A stretch of DNA of 59,704 nt from Dolichospermum sp. UHCC 0259. Lineage in GTDB: Bacteria > Cyanobacteriota > Cyanobacteriia > Cyanobacteriales > Nostocaceae. Below, piece by piece: positions 8,968 to 19,746 of the stretch. The DNA is taken from positions 1 through 59,704 of the forward strand of contig NZ_VIKX01000050.1 of the NCBI RefSeq assembly GCF_009711935.1. The letters run 5' to 3'. Made by a program: the position numbers and the translations under genes. How positions within the stretch are numbered: the first letter of the stretch is position 1; each line of letters starts with the position of its first letter. The notes beneath the pieces were generated by a model that searched no databases, was not told where the DNA came from, and saw only the letters and a program-made list of their open reading frames with translations.

Positions 8968-11900
8968 CTAATTCAAAAGCTGTTGAATAGTATTTACCAA
9001 GTTCTTGAGTTTAAGAGGTTTAGAGAGATATTCATTTGCCCCTGCGGCTAAACATTTTTCTCTATCACCGGGCATAACTAAAGCTGTGAGAGCAATAATG
9101 GGTAAAGTTGCTAAATCTGGATTTAACCGAATTTGTCTGATAGCTTCTAAACCATCCATTTCTGGCATTTGAATATCCATCAAAATTAAATCAGGACGAT
9201 GAGATTTAGTTAGTTCGATAGCTTCCAATCCATCTTTTGCGGAAATCACTTGGTATCCTTTAGCCTCTAAATAGCTAGAGAAAGTCAGAACATTACTTTT
9301 ATTATCTTCTGCCAATAAAATCACTATATTTTTCTTGACCGTATCATTAAAAGTGGTGACAAAATTACCTGGGGATGGGTTTACAGATTGAGAAGAAGAA
9401 GTAGGGATATTAGCACAAGGTAAATCAACAAAAAAACTACTCCCCACACCTATCTCACTGCTTACGTCCACTTGTCCACCGTGCATTTCCACAATCCGCT
9501 TAACGAGAGAAAGCCCCAAACCAGTTCCAGTATATTTACGGCTCAAAGAACTATCAATTTGTACAAAAGATTGAAATAGTTTAGAGATATTTTCCGGGGC
9601 AATACCGATACCTGTGTCAATGACAGCAATTCTGATAAAATCTTGCGGATGTGTAATTTTTGATTCTGGGGGATGTTCCTTCTGTGTAACCACTAGGGTA
9701 ATAGCTCCCCCTTCTAAAGTAAATTTGACCGCATTATTGAGTAAGTTAATCAAAACTTGTCGAATCCGCCGTTCGTCGCCTATTAGGGTTGGTAAATGAG
9801 GTTGAATCTTCACATGAAGCTGAATTTGTTTTTGGAAAGCTTGCTGTTTAATAAAAGCTAGACTGGATTGGCAAAGTTGATTAATACTTATGGAAGTACA
9901 GTCCAATTGTATTTGCCCCGCTTCAATTTTCGACAAATCCAGAATGTCATTAATCAGTTCTAACAAGTGAGTACCGCTGCGCTCAATAGTTTGTAAACTT
10001 TGGCGTTGTCGCTCATTAATCACGCCAAATACCTGATCTTGCAACCCTTCTGAGATCCCCAGGATGGCATTCAGGGGGGTGCGAAGTTCGTGACTCATAT
10101 TGGCCAGAAACTCATCTTTGAGACGGGTAGCACGGGTGAGTTGTTCATTGGAAGCAGCAAGTTGTTGATTTGTCTCTTGGAGTTGGGTTTCTGCCTGTTT
10201 GCGTTGGCTAATATCCACAATATAGCCAATTATTTCGGTAATTCTTCCCATGTCATCCCGCACTAGACGAAATTCATCCTCTAGCCAATAATAACTACCA
10301 TCTTGATGGAGAAAGCGATATTGGGATGGATGATGTTCTTGTGCTTGCAGATCAGATAGCCGAGCCAAAACCTGGGGTAAGTCGTCTGGGTGAATATGAT
10401 TGATCCAGAAATTCGGTTCTGCTAACCATGTTTCTTTTGTATAGCCTAAAACGTTCTGGACGTTTTTGCTGATGAAGGTTGTTTCGTAGTTTCCACTGGC
10501 TTGACAGGTATAAATAATGGCTGGACTGGCGGCAAGAACAAATTCTAGGCGGTCTTTAAGGCGTTTATTTTGTAATTCTTCGCGTCGGCGATTGGTAATA
10601 TCGTAGTTAATGCCGATCATCCGTTGGGGTTGTCCTTGGGAATTGTATTGAACAACTCCATGTCCTTTGATGATGCGAATGACACCATTGCGGAGGACAA
10701 TTCTGAATTCAACATCTAGTTCTTGTTTATTGGCAATGACTTGTTGAGTGGCCTCACGAAGAGCTACTCTATCATAGGGATAAACAAATTGTTCAAATTT
10801 TGCCCAAGCTCCCTGACTGGGATCAAAATTGACAGCAGAGACACCGAATATTGTATACATTCTCTCATCCCACACCAGGGAGTCGTTTATTAAATCAAAA
10901 TCCCAAATGCCCATTTTTGCCGATTTTACTGCTAATTTGAGGCGATCTGAAAGGCTACGCAGTTGTATTTCTGCTGCTTGTAATTTGGCTTCTGATTTTT
11001 TGCGATCGCTAATATCAAAGTTAATACCGATCATCCGTTGTGCTTTTCCCTCACTATCACGCTGGACAATTGCATAGGCTTTGATAAATTTGATTGTGCC
11101 ATCAGCCCAGATAATTCTGTATTCAGTATCAAAATCTTTTGTACCGGCGATCGCTTGTTCAATAGCAATGTAAGTAGACAGAGCATCATCGGGGTGCAAA
11201 CTTGTTTTCCATATCTCATAAGTATGGACAAACTCTGAAGGGGTCATCCCATAGAGTTCGTACATTCGCTCATCCCAGATAACATTGTTATTAATAATAT
11301 CCCAGTCCCAGATGCCTATTTGACCGGACTTAATCGCCAAATTAAACCGATCTGAGAGGTTATGGAGTTGTTCTTCTGCCTGTTTATTGGCTGTAATATC
11401 ACGAGCAGTGGTAATTAAACGCAGGATATTTCCATGTAAATCAAACACAGGCGCGACTAAAATATCCCACCATTTGGGGATGCCCTTATGGGTGGGAGAA
11501 AATCCTTGAAAATGGCTCACCTGTCCGCTTTTTGCGGTTTCTAATGCTTGAATTGCCAGTGATTGATCCGGTTCTGTCCAATATTGTATCCATTGTTTGC
11601 CCAGCACCTGGGAGGGATCATCAATTTCCATCAAGGTTAATCCGGCCTGATTCATGGAAATAATGTTGCCATCAGGGTCTAAAATTTTCAGGCAATCGGC
11701 GTTGTTTTCAAAGATGCTGCGGTTAAACTCTTCGCTGTCACGGAGGGTAATTTCGATTTGTTTGCGGACGGTAACATCTCGATCCATGCCTCGATAGCCG
11801 CGAAATTGTCCATCTTCATCAATAATGGGGGCGGCGCTGGTTTCTAAGGTAATCAGTCTGCCATCTTTATGGAGATTAATATTTTCTAAACATTGAAACG

Positions 11901-14900
11901 GAGCTTGCACTGATGCAAATTTACTAACCTCCTGGAATACTCTGGCGGCTTCTTCCGGTGGCATAAAGTCAAAGGGACTTTTACCCAAAACTTCTGCGGG
12001 GAAATAGCCCAAAATGTTGATAATTTGGGGACTGCTGTAGGTGTAAATTCCATCTTCATTAACTTCCCAAATCCAATCACTAGAAGTTTCTACAAGGTTA
12101 CGGAAGTGTTCTTTGCTTTGTTGTAATTCTATGGTGCGTTGGGCGACTTGGGCTTCCAAAGTCTGATTTTGCTGCTCTAAAACTTGTAGTAGGCTATCGC
12201 GCTCCTGTTCTGTTGCTTTGCGTTTAGTAATATCCTCAGCAATAGCACCAATACGGTAAATTTTCCCAGAACTATCTCTGATGGGAAAGCACCGTCCCCA
12301 GATCCAGCGAATTGTGCCATCAGATCGCATAATCCGGTATTCTTCATTCAAGAATCCTGAGTTATGAGTGGTTTTATAGGCGATATTCATGCGTTCACGA
12401 TCATCAGGATGGATAAAAGTCATCCAGGAATCAGGATTTTCATACAAGCTCTCGCAGGGTTGCTGCCAAATTTGTTCGTATGCAGGGTTAACATAGAGTA
12501 ATTTCCCAGAATCAATCTGACGCAACAATATTACTCCCACACTGTTCTCTGCAAACTGCCGAAATTTCTCTTCGCTTTCCTTAAGTGCATTTTCATACTG
12601 CTTGCGTTCAGTGATGTCCTGGGACATGATCATACCTGCAATCACCTTACCCTGGTCATCTCTTACAGGCAGATAATAGGTTATATAGATGCGATCGCCA
12701 TAAGAAACTTCCGTGATATTAGTTTGGCCATCCAATGCTTGTCGAAAGCTAGGGGCAATGATCTCACATACTTCGGTTGAAAAAACTTCCCAAATTGTTT
12801 TCCCTTCTAATTGCTGTTTACTTAAACCCGAATCAGCGAGTCCTAAACCCCCCGCTACAATGTATCTCAGGTCATGGTCAAAAAGTAAAACTGCACCATT
12901 AGGAAAATTACTGATTAAGGTGCTATAAAGCTGTTCGCTACGCCGCAGTGCTGATTCTGCTTGTTTGCGACTACTAATATTAGTAATTGTCCCTACATAT
13001 CCTGTCACCATGCCTGCGGAGTCTTTTTCGGGAACGGCTTGCCCAAATACCCAAGTTTCTTCCCCGTCAGGTCGCACATAGCGATATTCTAAACTAAAAA
13101 TTTCACCTGTTTGCACCAAATTATCCCATTGAGTCTCAACCAAATCTCGATCTTCTAGATGTAGGGCTTTTTTCCAGCCTTCCCCCCTGGCTTCTTCAGG
13201 TGTCAAGCTAGTATTCTCACACCATTGATTATTAACATACACACAATTACCTGCTGCGTCAGTGCGATAAATACCTACCGGGGCTGATGCTACCAGGGCG
13301 GCATAGCGTTGTTCACTGGCTTTTAATGCTCTCTCTATTTCTTTTTGTTCTGTAATATCTTCATAGCTGGCAAGAATACCGATAATCTCACCATTAGGAG
13401 TTTTTAGCGGCATTTTGTTAGTGCGTAACCATCTAGGAATATTGTCACTTTTTGTAAAGGGTTCTTCAATATTCAACTTAGGTTGACCTGATGTGATGAC
13501 GATGCGATCATCTGCCTGATAAAGTGGCGCTTGTTCTTGCCAGGGCATATCAAAATCTGTCTTGCCAACAATTTCTTCAATCAGGGATAGCCCAGCATCT
13601 AACATTAGTTGCTTGTTGCAGCCTAAATAACGACTATTGCAGTCTTTCCAAAAGACGGCTAGAGGCAGGGTGTCCATGATCAGTTGCAAGAGAATTTGGT
13701 TTTCCTCAAGTGCCTGTTCTACCTGTTGATAAATAATTTCGCTGCGTTTAGCTGCGGTGATGTCTCTTGCTGCCCAAATTACAATTTGTTCGGAAATGGG
13801 TGAAACTTTAGCACTAAACCAAACTATTTGGTTGTTAATCTGTAACTGGTATTCACACTCTGAGGTTTGCTGTGTCGCTAAGGTTTGCCCAATCACACTC
13901 ACACACATATCTGCCAGGTGAGTGGGTAAAACCTCATGGACTGTTTTGCCAATCGAATCTTCCACCGGTTGATAAAAGTTATCTGTTTTAGTGGGAGCAA
14001 TTTTCAGATAACGTCCCTGTTGATCTAGCACCAAAATCACATCAACCATTGCATTGAACAGTCCACGCAGTTCAGCTTCTGAGGCTACAAGAGCTTCTAC
14101 AGCCTGTTTGTATTCACGTTCAAGATGATTTTTATCAGTGATATCTCGTCCCTCTGCAATCATCATGATCACCTGCTCTGATTCATCTTTCAGAGGACGT
14201 AGTGAAAAGTCTATGGTGGCTATCTGATTCCCAGATCCCAATACATCCACTTCATAGCGAATAAATTCCCCTTGGGCAGCACGGGCGATCGCTTGCTTTA
14301 ACTTGTCCTGATTTTCTGGAGAATTTGTCCACCAATAAGTTTCCCAGAATGGCCGATTGACTACATCTTCTAATTGGATTCCACCAAAAATTAAAGCTGT
14401 CTGATTGGCTTCTAGTAAAATTCCGGCGGTTGTCAGCAGTCCTGTAAACTGAAAAGTATTATTGAAAATGGCTCGGAATTTTTGCTCACTGGCTGCTAAT
14501 TCTCTGGTGCGTTCCTCTACTGTATGTTCTAAACAAGCATTCAGAGTTTGCAGATTTTTATAGAGTTCTGCCTGTTGAATAGCAATTAGAGCTTCTTGAT
14601 CTTGCAACTTCGTGACTTTACGATTAAGTGCCGTGACATTAAGTAAACTATCAATCCTGTGACATAAGGAAATATCCGTAATATCCTGTTTGATCAAATA
14701 GTCCATTGCCCCTTTTTTTATGGCACTCACCGCCATCTTTTCATCCTCTTTTCCTATTAGGATGATCACAGGTAGTTTTGCTAAATAGTCTTTACCCATA
14801 GCTTCTAGTAACTTCCAGCCATTTTCATCGGGCAAATTAAAATCTATCAAGACCACATCAAGATCGTGAAATTTCCGAATTTCTAGAGCTTCCTGGACAG

Positions 14901-15084
14901 TTTCGGCTTCTAAAATTTGATACCTAGTAGTTACATCAGAATGAAGATACTGGGAATATGTGGCCCGATCCATTTCCGAACCGTCCACAATCAAAATAGT
15001 TGCCGACAATTTATCAAGGTCAGTATCAATTGGACTAGGGATGTTAGTCATGGCTGGATTGAACCATAAAGCAAGCAAATACAT
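8968..15084 (-). CDS. giant hybrid sensor histidine kinase (REC - 11 PAS - HisKA - HATPase - REC)
   Basis: This 2038-residue cytoplasmic-looking sensor kinase has no transmembrane segment. An N-terminal receiver (about 30-150, VVLIDFNLPDENGW) is followed by roughly eleven PAS/PAC units, each opening with an SEQKF- or SDRF-type helix. Two adjacent units (openings LSDRFNLAIKSGQIGIWDWD and LSDRLKLAVKSAKMGIWDFD) look like a recent duplication. HisKA follows with NMSHELRTPLNAIL (His near 1666). The ATPase has NLLNNAVKF, DTGIGIAP and GTGLGLSLV. The C-terminal receiver has LILMDIQMPEMDG. An alternative start at Met12 (15051) opens MTNIPSP; neither start has a clear Shine-Dalgarno. The signal is unknown; PAS stacks may bind flavin, haem or small ligands, or only dimerise. 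Confidence 0.93.
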   Translation of the reverse strand: MYLLALWFNPAMTNIPSPIDTDLDKLSATILIVDGSEMDRATYSQYLHSDVTTRYQILEAETVQEALEIRKFHDLDVVLIDFNLPDENGWKLLEAMGKDYLAKLPVIILIGKEDEKMAVSAIKKGAMDYLIKQDITDISLCHRIDSLLNVTALNRKVTKLQDQEALIAIQQAELYKNLQTLNACLEHTVEERTRELAASEQKFRAIFNNTFQFTGLLTTAGILLEANQTALIFGGIQLEDVVNRPFWETYWWTNSPENQDKLKQAIARAAQGEFIRYEVDVLGSGNQIATIDFSLRPLKDESEQVIMMIAEGRDITDKNHLEREYKQAVEALVASEAELRGLFNAMVDVILVLDQQGRYLKIAPTKTDNFYQPVEDSIGKTVHEVLPTHLADMCVSVIGQTLATQQTSECEYQLQINNQIVWFSAKVSPISEQIVIWAARDITAAKRSEIIYQQVEQALEENQILLQLIMDTLPLAVFWKDCNSRYLGCNKQLMLDAGLSLIEEIVGKTDFDMPWQEQAPLYQADDRIVITSGQPKLNIEEPFTKSDNIPRWLRTNKMPLKTPNGEIIGILASYEDITEQKEIERALKASEQRYAALVASAPVGIYRTDAAGNCVYVNNQWCENTSLTPEEARGEGWKKALHLEDRDLVETQWDNLVQTGEIFSLEYRYVRPDGEETWVFGQAVPEKDSAGMVTGYVGTITNISSRKQAESALRRSEQLYSTLISNFPNGAVLLFDHDLRYIVAGGLGLADSGLSKQQLEGKTIWEVFSTEVCEIIAPSFRQALDGQTNITEVSYGDRIYITYYLPVRDDQGKVIAGMIMSQDITERKQYENALKESEEKFRQFAENSVGVILLRQIDSGKLLYVNPAYEQIWQQPCESLYENPDSWMTFIHPDDRERMNIAYKTTHNSGFLNEEYRIMRSDGTIRWIWGRCFPIRDSSGKIYRIGAIAEDITKRKATEQERDSLLQVLEQQNQTLEAQVAQRTIELQQSKEHFRNLVETSSDWIWEVNEDGIYTYSSPQIINILGYFPAEVLGKSPFDFMPPEEAARVFQEVSKFASVQAPFQCLENINLHKDGRLITLETSAAPIIDEDGQFRGYRGMDRDVTVRKQIEITLRDSEEFNRSIFENNADCLKILDPDGNIISMNQAGLTLMEIDDPSQVLGKQWIQYWTEPDQSLAIQALETAKSGQVSHFQGFSPTHKGIPKWWDILVAPVFDLHGNILRLITTARDITANKQAEEQLHNLSDRFNLAIKSGQIGIWDWDIINNNVIWDERMYELYGMTPSEFVHTYEIWKTSLHPDDALSTYIAIEQAIAGTKDFDTEYRIIWADGTIKFIKAYAIVQRDSEGKAQRMIGINFDISDRKKSEAKLQAAEIQLRSLSDRLKLAVKSAKMGIWDFDLINDSLVWDERMYTIFGVSAVNFDPSQGAWAKFEQFVYPYDRVALREATQQVIANKQELDVEFRIVLRNGVIRIIKGHGVVQYNSQGQPQRMIGINYDITNRRREELQNKRLKDRLEFVLAASPAIIYTCQASGNYETTFISKNVQNVLGYTKETWLAEPNFWINHIHPDDLPQVLARLSDLQAQEHHPSQYRFLHQDGSYYWLEDEFRLVRDDMGRITEIIGYIVDISQRKQAETQLQETNQQLAASNEQLTRATRLKDEFLANMSHELRTPLNAILGISEGLQDQVFGVINERQRQSLQTIERSGTHLLELINDILDLSKIEAGQIQLDCTSISINQLCQSSLAFIKQQAFQKQIQLHVKIQPHLPTLIGDERRIRQVLINLLNNAVKFTLEGGAITLVVTQKEHPPESKITHPQDFIRIAVIDTGIGIAPENISKLFQSFVQIDSSLSRKYTGTGLGLSLVKRIVEMHGGQVDVSSEIGVGSSFFVDLPCANIPTSSSQSVNPSPGNFVTTFNDTVKKNIVILLAEDNKSNVLTFSSYLEAKGYQVISAKDGLEAIELTKSHRPDLILMDIQMPEMDGLEAIRQIRLNPDLATLPIIALTALVMPGDREKCLAAGANEYLSKPLKLKNLVNTIQQLLN

Positions 15085-15137
15085 TGAGACTTTATGTCTA
15101 TCACAAAAAAAAGTTCTAGGATATGTCTCACATCACA

Positions 15138-15190
15138 CATTAGTTATTGGTCAGTTGTCATTGGTCAGTTGTCAGTTGTCAGTTGTTATT
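15138..15190. repeat. heptameric short tandem repeat (GGTCAGTT/GTCAGTT type)
   Basis: Imperfect tandem units of the TTGTCAG type lie between the kinase promoter and the 3' end of raf1. They are of the same class as those at 3957 and 47079. Confidence 0.7.
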
Positions 15191-15253
15191 GGTAATTTTC
15201 TTCTTCCTTCTGACTGGTCACTGAGCGAAGTCGAAGTGCTGACTCCTCCAAAC

Positions 15254-16330
15254 TCATTCATCAATCTGCCAAGCATCCTTGGTATATTCTTCATCAAGGA
15301 CTTTCTTCGGACGAACCAAGACAATCATTTTTCCTAAGAGGGGAATTGCTGGTGCAGTTTCAAACCATTGAAAGTCAATACTATCGCCGTTTTCAAACAC
15401 AAAGTAATTAGAAATATCCCATTCGCGTTGAGCGCGATCAATAACGATCATGATCGGTTCAACCTTGTTTTGATGGGGATTAGGGAAAATATCACTGTTA
15501 CCAATAACGACCACCGGATCTTCGGCATTTAGTAGCACTTTCCAACCCGGTAAGGCTACCCAAGCTTGTTCTCCAGCAAATTTAACCATCCGAAATGGTT
15601 GAATTTCCGTAATAAAGGGTACGGCTTTTAATTCCTGTGGAGTTAATGGCAATTCTCCTACAACTGGTAAAATTCGGGGTAAATCTTCGTCAATTTCTAG
15701 ACGATAAAATGGCAAAATCGGCGGCGCTACTTTAGGAGTAACGCTGAAATCCATTAACAGTTGTTCTAGTTGTTTTCTAGCTGTTTCGGAGTGAGCAAAG
15801 CGTAAGCCTTTGGCAATTAAGCGCGATCGCTCGGATAAGTCAGATTTTTGTTTAGCATATTTCCAAGATTGATAAGCGATCGCATCTCCTGGATGTTTAC
15901 TAAAACCTTCTGGTAAACTAGGAAACCAAGAATAATCTTTAACTGCTTTGGCTATATCCCTGACTACATCGGCATCAAGTTTATATTGATAGGTCAAATC
16001 CGCAGTGGTGGCTCGATCTTCTTGGGTTAGTCCACGCAATTCATATAACACATCACTACTCTTGGTGCTATAATATGCCAATGTTGCCGATGATGAGCCA
16101 CATTTTTCCATAGAATTGTAAACTTGAGAGCCAACAATTACCTGATTTTGTTGAATCGGTTCAAATCCAGTGGCTTCAAAAATGTCTTGGGGATTGTAAC
16201 CGTTTTTTTGTAGATAAGCGATCGCTTGTCCCCATTCCACCCAAGTTCCCTGTTTTTGTCTCAGCTTAACTAATAATTCTGTGGCTGTTTCTTGGTCAGG
16301 ATTTGGCAAATTGGGCTGTATTTCGGTCAT
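15254..16330 (-). CDS. raf1: RuBisCO accumulation factor 1 (Raf1)
   Basis: This 358-residue protein fits Raf1 in length and in sequence. It has the helical N-terminal domain (about 15-190, with the GTWVEWGQAIAYLQKNGY region), a linker, and a beta-rich dimerisation domain (about 205-340). Raf1 is an assembly chaperone that grips folded RbcL dimers and helps build the RbcL8 core before RbcS binds. No rbc genes are in the window. The start ATG at 16330 opens MTEIQPNLP. The gene is divergent from the response regulator upstream. Confidence 0.93.
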   Translation of the reverse strand: MTEIQPNLPNPDQETATELLVKLRQKQGTWVEWGQAIAYLQKNGYNPQDIFEATGFEPIQQNQVIVGSQVYNSMEKCGSSSATLAYYSTKSSDVLYELRGLTQEDRATTADLTYQYKLDADVVRDIAKAVKDYSWFPSLPEGFSKHPGDAIAYQSWKYAKQKSDLSERSRLIAKGLRFAHSETARKQLEQLLMDFSVTPKVAPPILPFYRLEIDEDLPRILPVVGELPLTPQELKAVPFITEIQPFRMVKFAGEQAWVALPGWKVLLNAEDPVVVIGNSDIFPNPHQNKVEPIMIVIDRAQREWDISNYFVFENGDSIDFQWFETAPAIPLLGKMIVLVRPKKVLDEEYTKDAWQIDE

Positions 16331-16456
16331 AATTAAAAGGTGCGTCTTAAAAAGTGAATACTGTTTGATGAGCGTGAAGAAATATAAAGTTGGGAAACTA
16401 TCTTCTTCTCTTATGTGTATTTTGACTTATTACTCATAAAAATAGTCATAAAAAAT

Positions 16457-16510
16457 AAGTGAGATATATAGTTGTATAATTAGTGTATCAAAAAAATTTG
16501 CATCTCACTT
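16457..16510. promoter_or_regulatory. 9-bp inverted repeat in the divergent promoter region
   Basis: AAGTGAGAT (16457-16465) and ATCTCACTT (16502-16510) are perfect inverted arms 36 bp apart, in the 257-bp AT-rich gap between the divergent raf1 and response regulator genes. They could be a stem-loop in the leader of the plus-strand gene or a paired operator. Nothing else is recognised in this gap. Confidence 0.4.
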
Positions 16511-16587
16511 GAGTCTTCAGTGCTATTATTAACATCATACAGATAGAAAATATAACAAAACAGCAGTTAACATGACTATATTTATTT

Positions 16588-17541
16588 ATGGATAACCCCA
16601 ATCTTGAGTCTAACCAAATTCGCAGTCAACGCACAACCTCTGAAAGTGCCAAAAAACTCAAAATCCTAGTTGTGGACGATGAACCAGATAATTTAGACCT
16701 ACTTTATCGGACATTTCGCCGTGATTTTCAGGTACTAAAGGCTGATAGTGGAGTCAAAGCCTTACAATTGCTAGAACATGAGGGAGAGGTAGCAGTAATT
16801 ATTTCCGATCAACGGATGCCGGAAATGAAAGGTACGGAATTTCTTAGTCGGACTCTACCACAATTTCCTGATACAGTGCGAATAATTTTGACTGGTTTTA
16901 CCGATATTGAAGATTTGGTAGAAGCAATTAATTCCGGGCAAGTGTATAAATATATCACCAAACCCTGGGACCCAGGAGAATTAAAAGCTGTAGTCCAAAG
17001 AGCCGCAGAAAGCTATGATGTGATCAAACAGCGTACAGATAAATTACGCTGCGCTCACGGACAAATGGATTTGTTAAATGTCTTAGTAGAGCTAACTCAA
17101 GCCGGCCGTTCTGTAAAAGATGCCCTCAACCCTATAGCTCAAGTCATTGCTGAGACTTTAGCCGCCAATGGCTGTATTTTACAGCTAATAGAGCAAAACA
17201 CCTTCAGTAAGACCCAAGGCGTTTACAGTGAGACGGGAACTATAGAAAATTGGTTAGAACAAGATCAATTGACTCAACAAGCGATCGCTACCAAACAAAT
17301 TCAACTCTGTCTAAATATACCTGAAGATCCTAATTTAAATAGCATTAGTTACTATCAAGATCATAATGTCAAAGCACATCTAGTAATTCCCATTAGCCAT
17401 CGCAGTAAAATCTTAGGAATATTATCAATCCAGTGGCAAAAACCATACACTTTACAAGAACATGAACTCAAACTGATTCATTTATCAGTAGAATTAATAG
17501 CGATTTTTTTGGTTGGTAATTGTTCTTGTTTGGAAGAATGA
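16588..17541 (+). CDS. response regulator with GAF-like output domain
   Basis: This 317-residue protein has a receiver domain (about 25-140) with the acid pair Asp30/Asp31, phosphoacceptor Asp74 (SDQRMPEMKG), Thr at ILTGF and Lys in YITKPW. The remainder (about 160-310) looks like a GAF domain (LAANGCILQLIE and HLVIPISHRSKILGILSIQW). It has no DNA-binding or enzymatic output, so it may relay signals by protein contact or bind a small ligand. The YITKPWDPGEL ending of the receiver resembles RpfG/HD-GYP-associated receivers. No cognate kinase is adjacent on the same strand; the giant kinase 1.5 kb away is a possible partner. Confidence 0.88.
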   Translation: MDNPNLESNQIRSQRTTSESAKKLKILVVDDEPDNLDLLYRTFRRDFQVLKADSGVKALQLLEHEGEVAVIISDQRMPEMKGTEFLSRTLPQFPDTVRIILTGFTDIEDLVEAINSGQVYKYITKPWDPGELKAVVQRAAESYDVIKQRTDKLRCAHGQMDLLNVLVELTQAGRSVKDALNPIAQVIAETLAANGCILQLIEQNTFSKTQGVYSETGTIENWLEQDQLTQQAIATKQIQLCLNIPEDPNLNSISYYQDHNVKAHLVIPISHRSKILGILSIQWQKPYTLQEHELKLIHLSVELIAIFLVGNCSCLEE

Positions 17542-17548
17542 TAGAAGA

Positions 17549-17682
<134 letters not shown>

Positions 17683-17688
17683 TAATAA

Positions 17689-18378
17689 ATGAGTAACGAA
17701 GTCCGCGCTATATTTAATCGTATTGCTCCCGTTTATGACCAACTTAACGATCAGTTAAGCTTGGGACAACACCGCATTTGGAAAGAAATGACAGTCAAAT
17801 GGAGCGCAGCTAAACCCGGTGATATTGGTTTAGATTTATGTTGCGGTAGCGGGGATTTAACCTTTCGGTTAGCACGTCATATAGGGATGACAGGCAAAGT
17901 TTATGGAGTAGATTTTTCTGCTAACTTATTAAATACTGCTCAAGAACGCTGCAAAAATTACTATCCCCAACCTCCTATTAATTGGATAGAAGCAGATGTA
18001 TTAAATTTACCTTTTGATGATAATTATTTTGATACAGCCACGATGGGTTATGGATTAAGAAATGTTAAAGATATTCCTGGTAGTCTCAAAGAAATACACC
18101 GTGTTCTCAAACCAGGTGCAAAAGCCGCAATTTTAGACTTTCATCGTCCCGACAATCAACAGTACCGTGCTGTGCAACAGTGGTATTTGGATAATCTGGT
18201 AGTTCCCATAGCCACTAATCTAGGTTTAAAAGACGAATATGCTTATATTAGCCCTAGTTTAGACCGCTTTCCCACTGGGAAAGAGCAAATAGAGTTAGCG
18301 CTTCAAGTTGGTTTTATGGATGTCACACACTATCCCATTGCTAACGGTATGATGGGAGTATTAGTAGTAATTAGGTGA
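17689..18378 (+). CDS. menG: demethylphylloquinone methyltransferase (MenG/UbiE family)
   Basis: This 229-residue SAM-dependent methyltransferase has the UbiE signature N-terminus (VRAIFNRIAPVYDQLND), the SAM-binding GLDLCCGSGD (about 45-54) and the second UbiE motif (NVKDIPGSLKEIHRVLKPG). In cyanobacteria it methylates 2-phytyl-1,4-naphthoquinone, the last step of phylloquinone (PSI A1 cofactor) synthesis. The ATG start sits directly after AATTACC repeats with no clear Shine-Dalgarno. Confidence 0.92.
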   Translation: MSNEVRAIFNRIAPVYDQLNDQLSLGQHRIWKEMTVKWSAAKPGDIGLDLCCGSGDLTFRLARHIGMTGKVYGVDFSANLLNTAQERCKNYYPQPPINWIEADVLNLPFDDNYFDTATMGYGLRNVKDIPGSLKEIHRVLKPGAKAAILDFHRPDNQQYRAVQQWYLDNLVVPIATNLGLKDEYAYISPSLDRFPTGKEQIELALQVGFMDVTHYPIANGMMGVLVVIR

Positions 18379-18497
18379 TTGGTAATTGGTGATTGGTAAT
18401 TGGTGATTGGTGATTACCCTCTTCTCTACCTATTCCCTATTCCCTATTCCCTATTCCCTATTACCCATTACCTATTACCCATTCCCCATTACCTAAT
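18379..18497. repeat. short tandem repeats (GGTGATT, TATTCCC, ATTACCC types)
   Basis: Imperfect heptamer arrays cover the gap between menG and the DUF445 gene. They translate in an open frame ([11 protein letters not shown]-like) that gives a false N-terminal extension to the next gene. Confidence 0.85.
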
Positions 18498-18507
18498 CCA
18501 AAAGCCT

Positions 18508-19746
18508 GTGGATTTGTCTAGAGTTTTATTATATGTATCTCCCCCACTTCTGGGTGGACTAATTGGCTATTATACCAACGATATAGCCATAAAGATGTTA
18601 TTTCGTCCCTATAAAGCAGTTTATATTTTTGGACAAAAATTACCGTTTACTCCTGGTTTAATTCCTAGTAATCAGGAACGGTTAGGACAAAATATCGCTA
18701 ATGCGATTATGAAATCGCTCCTCACACCAGAAGAAATGCAAAATCTGGCGCGGAGACTGCTGGAAACTGAACGGCTACAAGGGGGAATTTTCTGGTTATT
18801 ACGTTTGGTTGTTGATCAAGTTAAAGGTGATAAGAACCCTCGCAGCACTAAGATTTTAGCGGGAATTTTACGTGATTTATTAGGTGAATCCTTACCCCGG
18901 CTTTTAAAGGTTTTAGCGCGACAAGAAACATTTTTGGAAACGCAAATTAACCAGATATTTGATAAAGTGTTACTGGAATTTCAACTTAGCGATGAACAAT
19001 CTATCCGGTTGGCTGATTGGTTATTAGAGATAGTTTTACCTCCAGATAGATTGCGACAAATTATTATTGATTTTTTAACAGATAGGACAATTCAAACTAT
19101 TGATGAAAGTTTTCGAGAAAAAACTAGCGGTACTTATTGGGTAGTTGCAAATTTGTTTGGGTTAAAGAATACGCTGACTCGGTTGCGGACATTTTGCTTA
19201 GATGAAAAAGAACCAACTAATAAAAGACTACAAGAATTAATTAAAGATTTAAAAATGCGCGATCGCATTAAGGAATTGTTACAAAATTTATCTTTACAAA
19301 ATCTCCCCGTTGGTACAGTGCGTCAACTGCGAAAAACGATTAGAGATAGTGTGCGTCAATATCTACAAAATAGTGGTAGTGATTTGCTCAAGGAATTAAC
19401 GGAATCGGCTGACTGGGAAAGGATTTCTATTGTTTTACTAAATCGTTTAAGTAGTTCACCAGTTGTTAACACTTCTTTAGAAGTTGTGGCACGGGATTTG
19501 GCATTAATTTTAGAAAAGTATCTAGAAAAAGATTTAGAGGTGATTGTCGCTCAAGCAATTCCTGTTTTATCTATAGATCAAGTAATTGTAGAACGGGTAA
19601 AGGCTACTCCTCCGGCCGAGTTAGAAGATGCAATTGAGGGAATTGTCAGAAATGAATTACAAGCAATTGTCACTTTGGGTGGTATTTTAGGTTTTGTTGT
19701 TGGTTTGTTACAAGTAGGATTTTTATTTTTGAGTCAATCTATGTAA
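18508..19746 (+). CDS. DUF445 family membrane protein
   Basis: The supported protein begins at a GTG at 18508 (reads MDLSRVLLY) and is 412 residues. The open frame reaches back to 18400, but those 36 residues come from tandem repeats. An N-terminal transmembrane segment carries the family pattern [20 protein letters not shown], followed by [10 protein letters not shown] and [11 protein letters not shown] long helical amphipathic middle follows, then a C-terminal hydrophobic segment ([19 protein letters not shown]). DUF445 proteins are widespread inner-membrane proteins of unknown function. The gene follows menG by about 130 bp on the same strand. Confidence 0.88.
   Translation: MDLSRVLLYVSPPLLGGLIGYYTNDIAIKMLFRPYKAVYIFGQKLPFTPGLIPSNQERLGQNIANAIMKSLLTPEEMQNLARRLLETERLQGGIFWLLRLVVDQVKGDKNPRSTKILAGILRDLLGESLPRLLKVLARQETFLETQINQIFDKVLLEFQLSDEQSIRLADWLLEIVLPPDRLRQIIIDFLTDRTIQTIDESFREKTSGTYWVVANLFGLKNTLTRLRTFCLDEKEPTNKRLQELIKDLKMRDRIKELLQNLSLQNLPVGTVRQLRKTIRDSVRQYLQNSGSDLLKELTESADWERISIVLLNRLSSSPVVNTSLEVVARDLALILEKYLEKDLEVIVAQAIPVLSIDQVIVERVKATPPAELEDAIEGIVRNELQAIVTLGGILGFVVGLLQVGFLFLSQSM

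Noticed and set aside
18400-18507. N-terminal 36-residue extension of the DUF445 protein
   Set aside because: It is translated STRR repeat DNA; the conserved part begins at the GTG at 18508.
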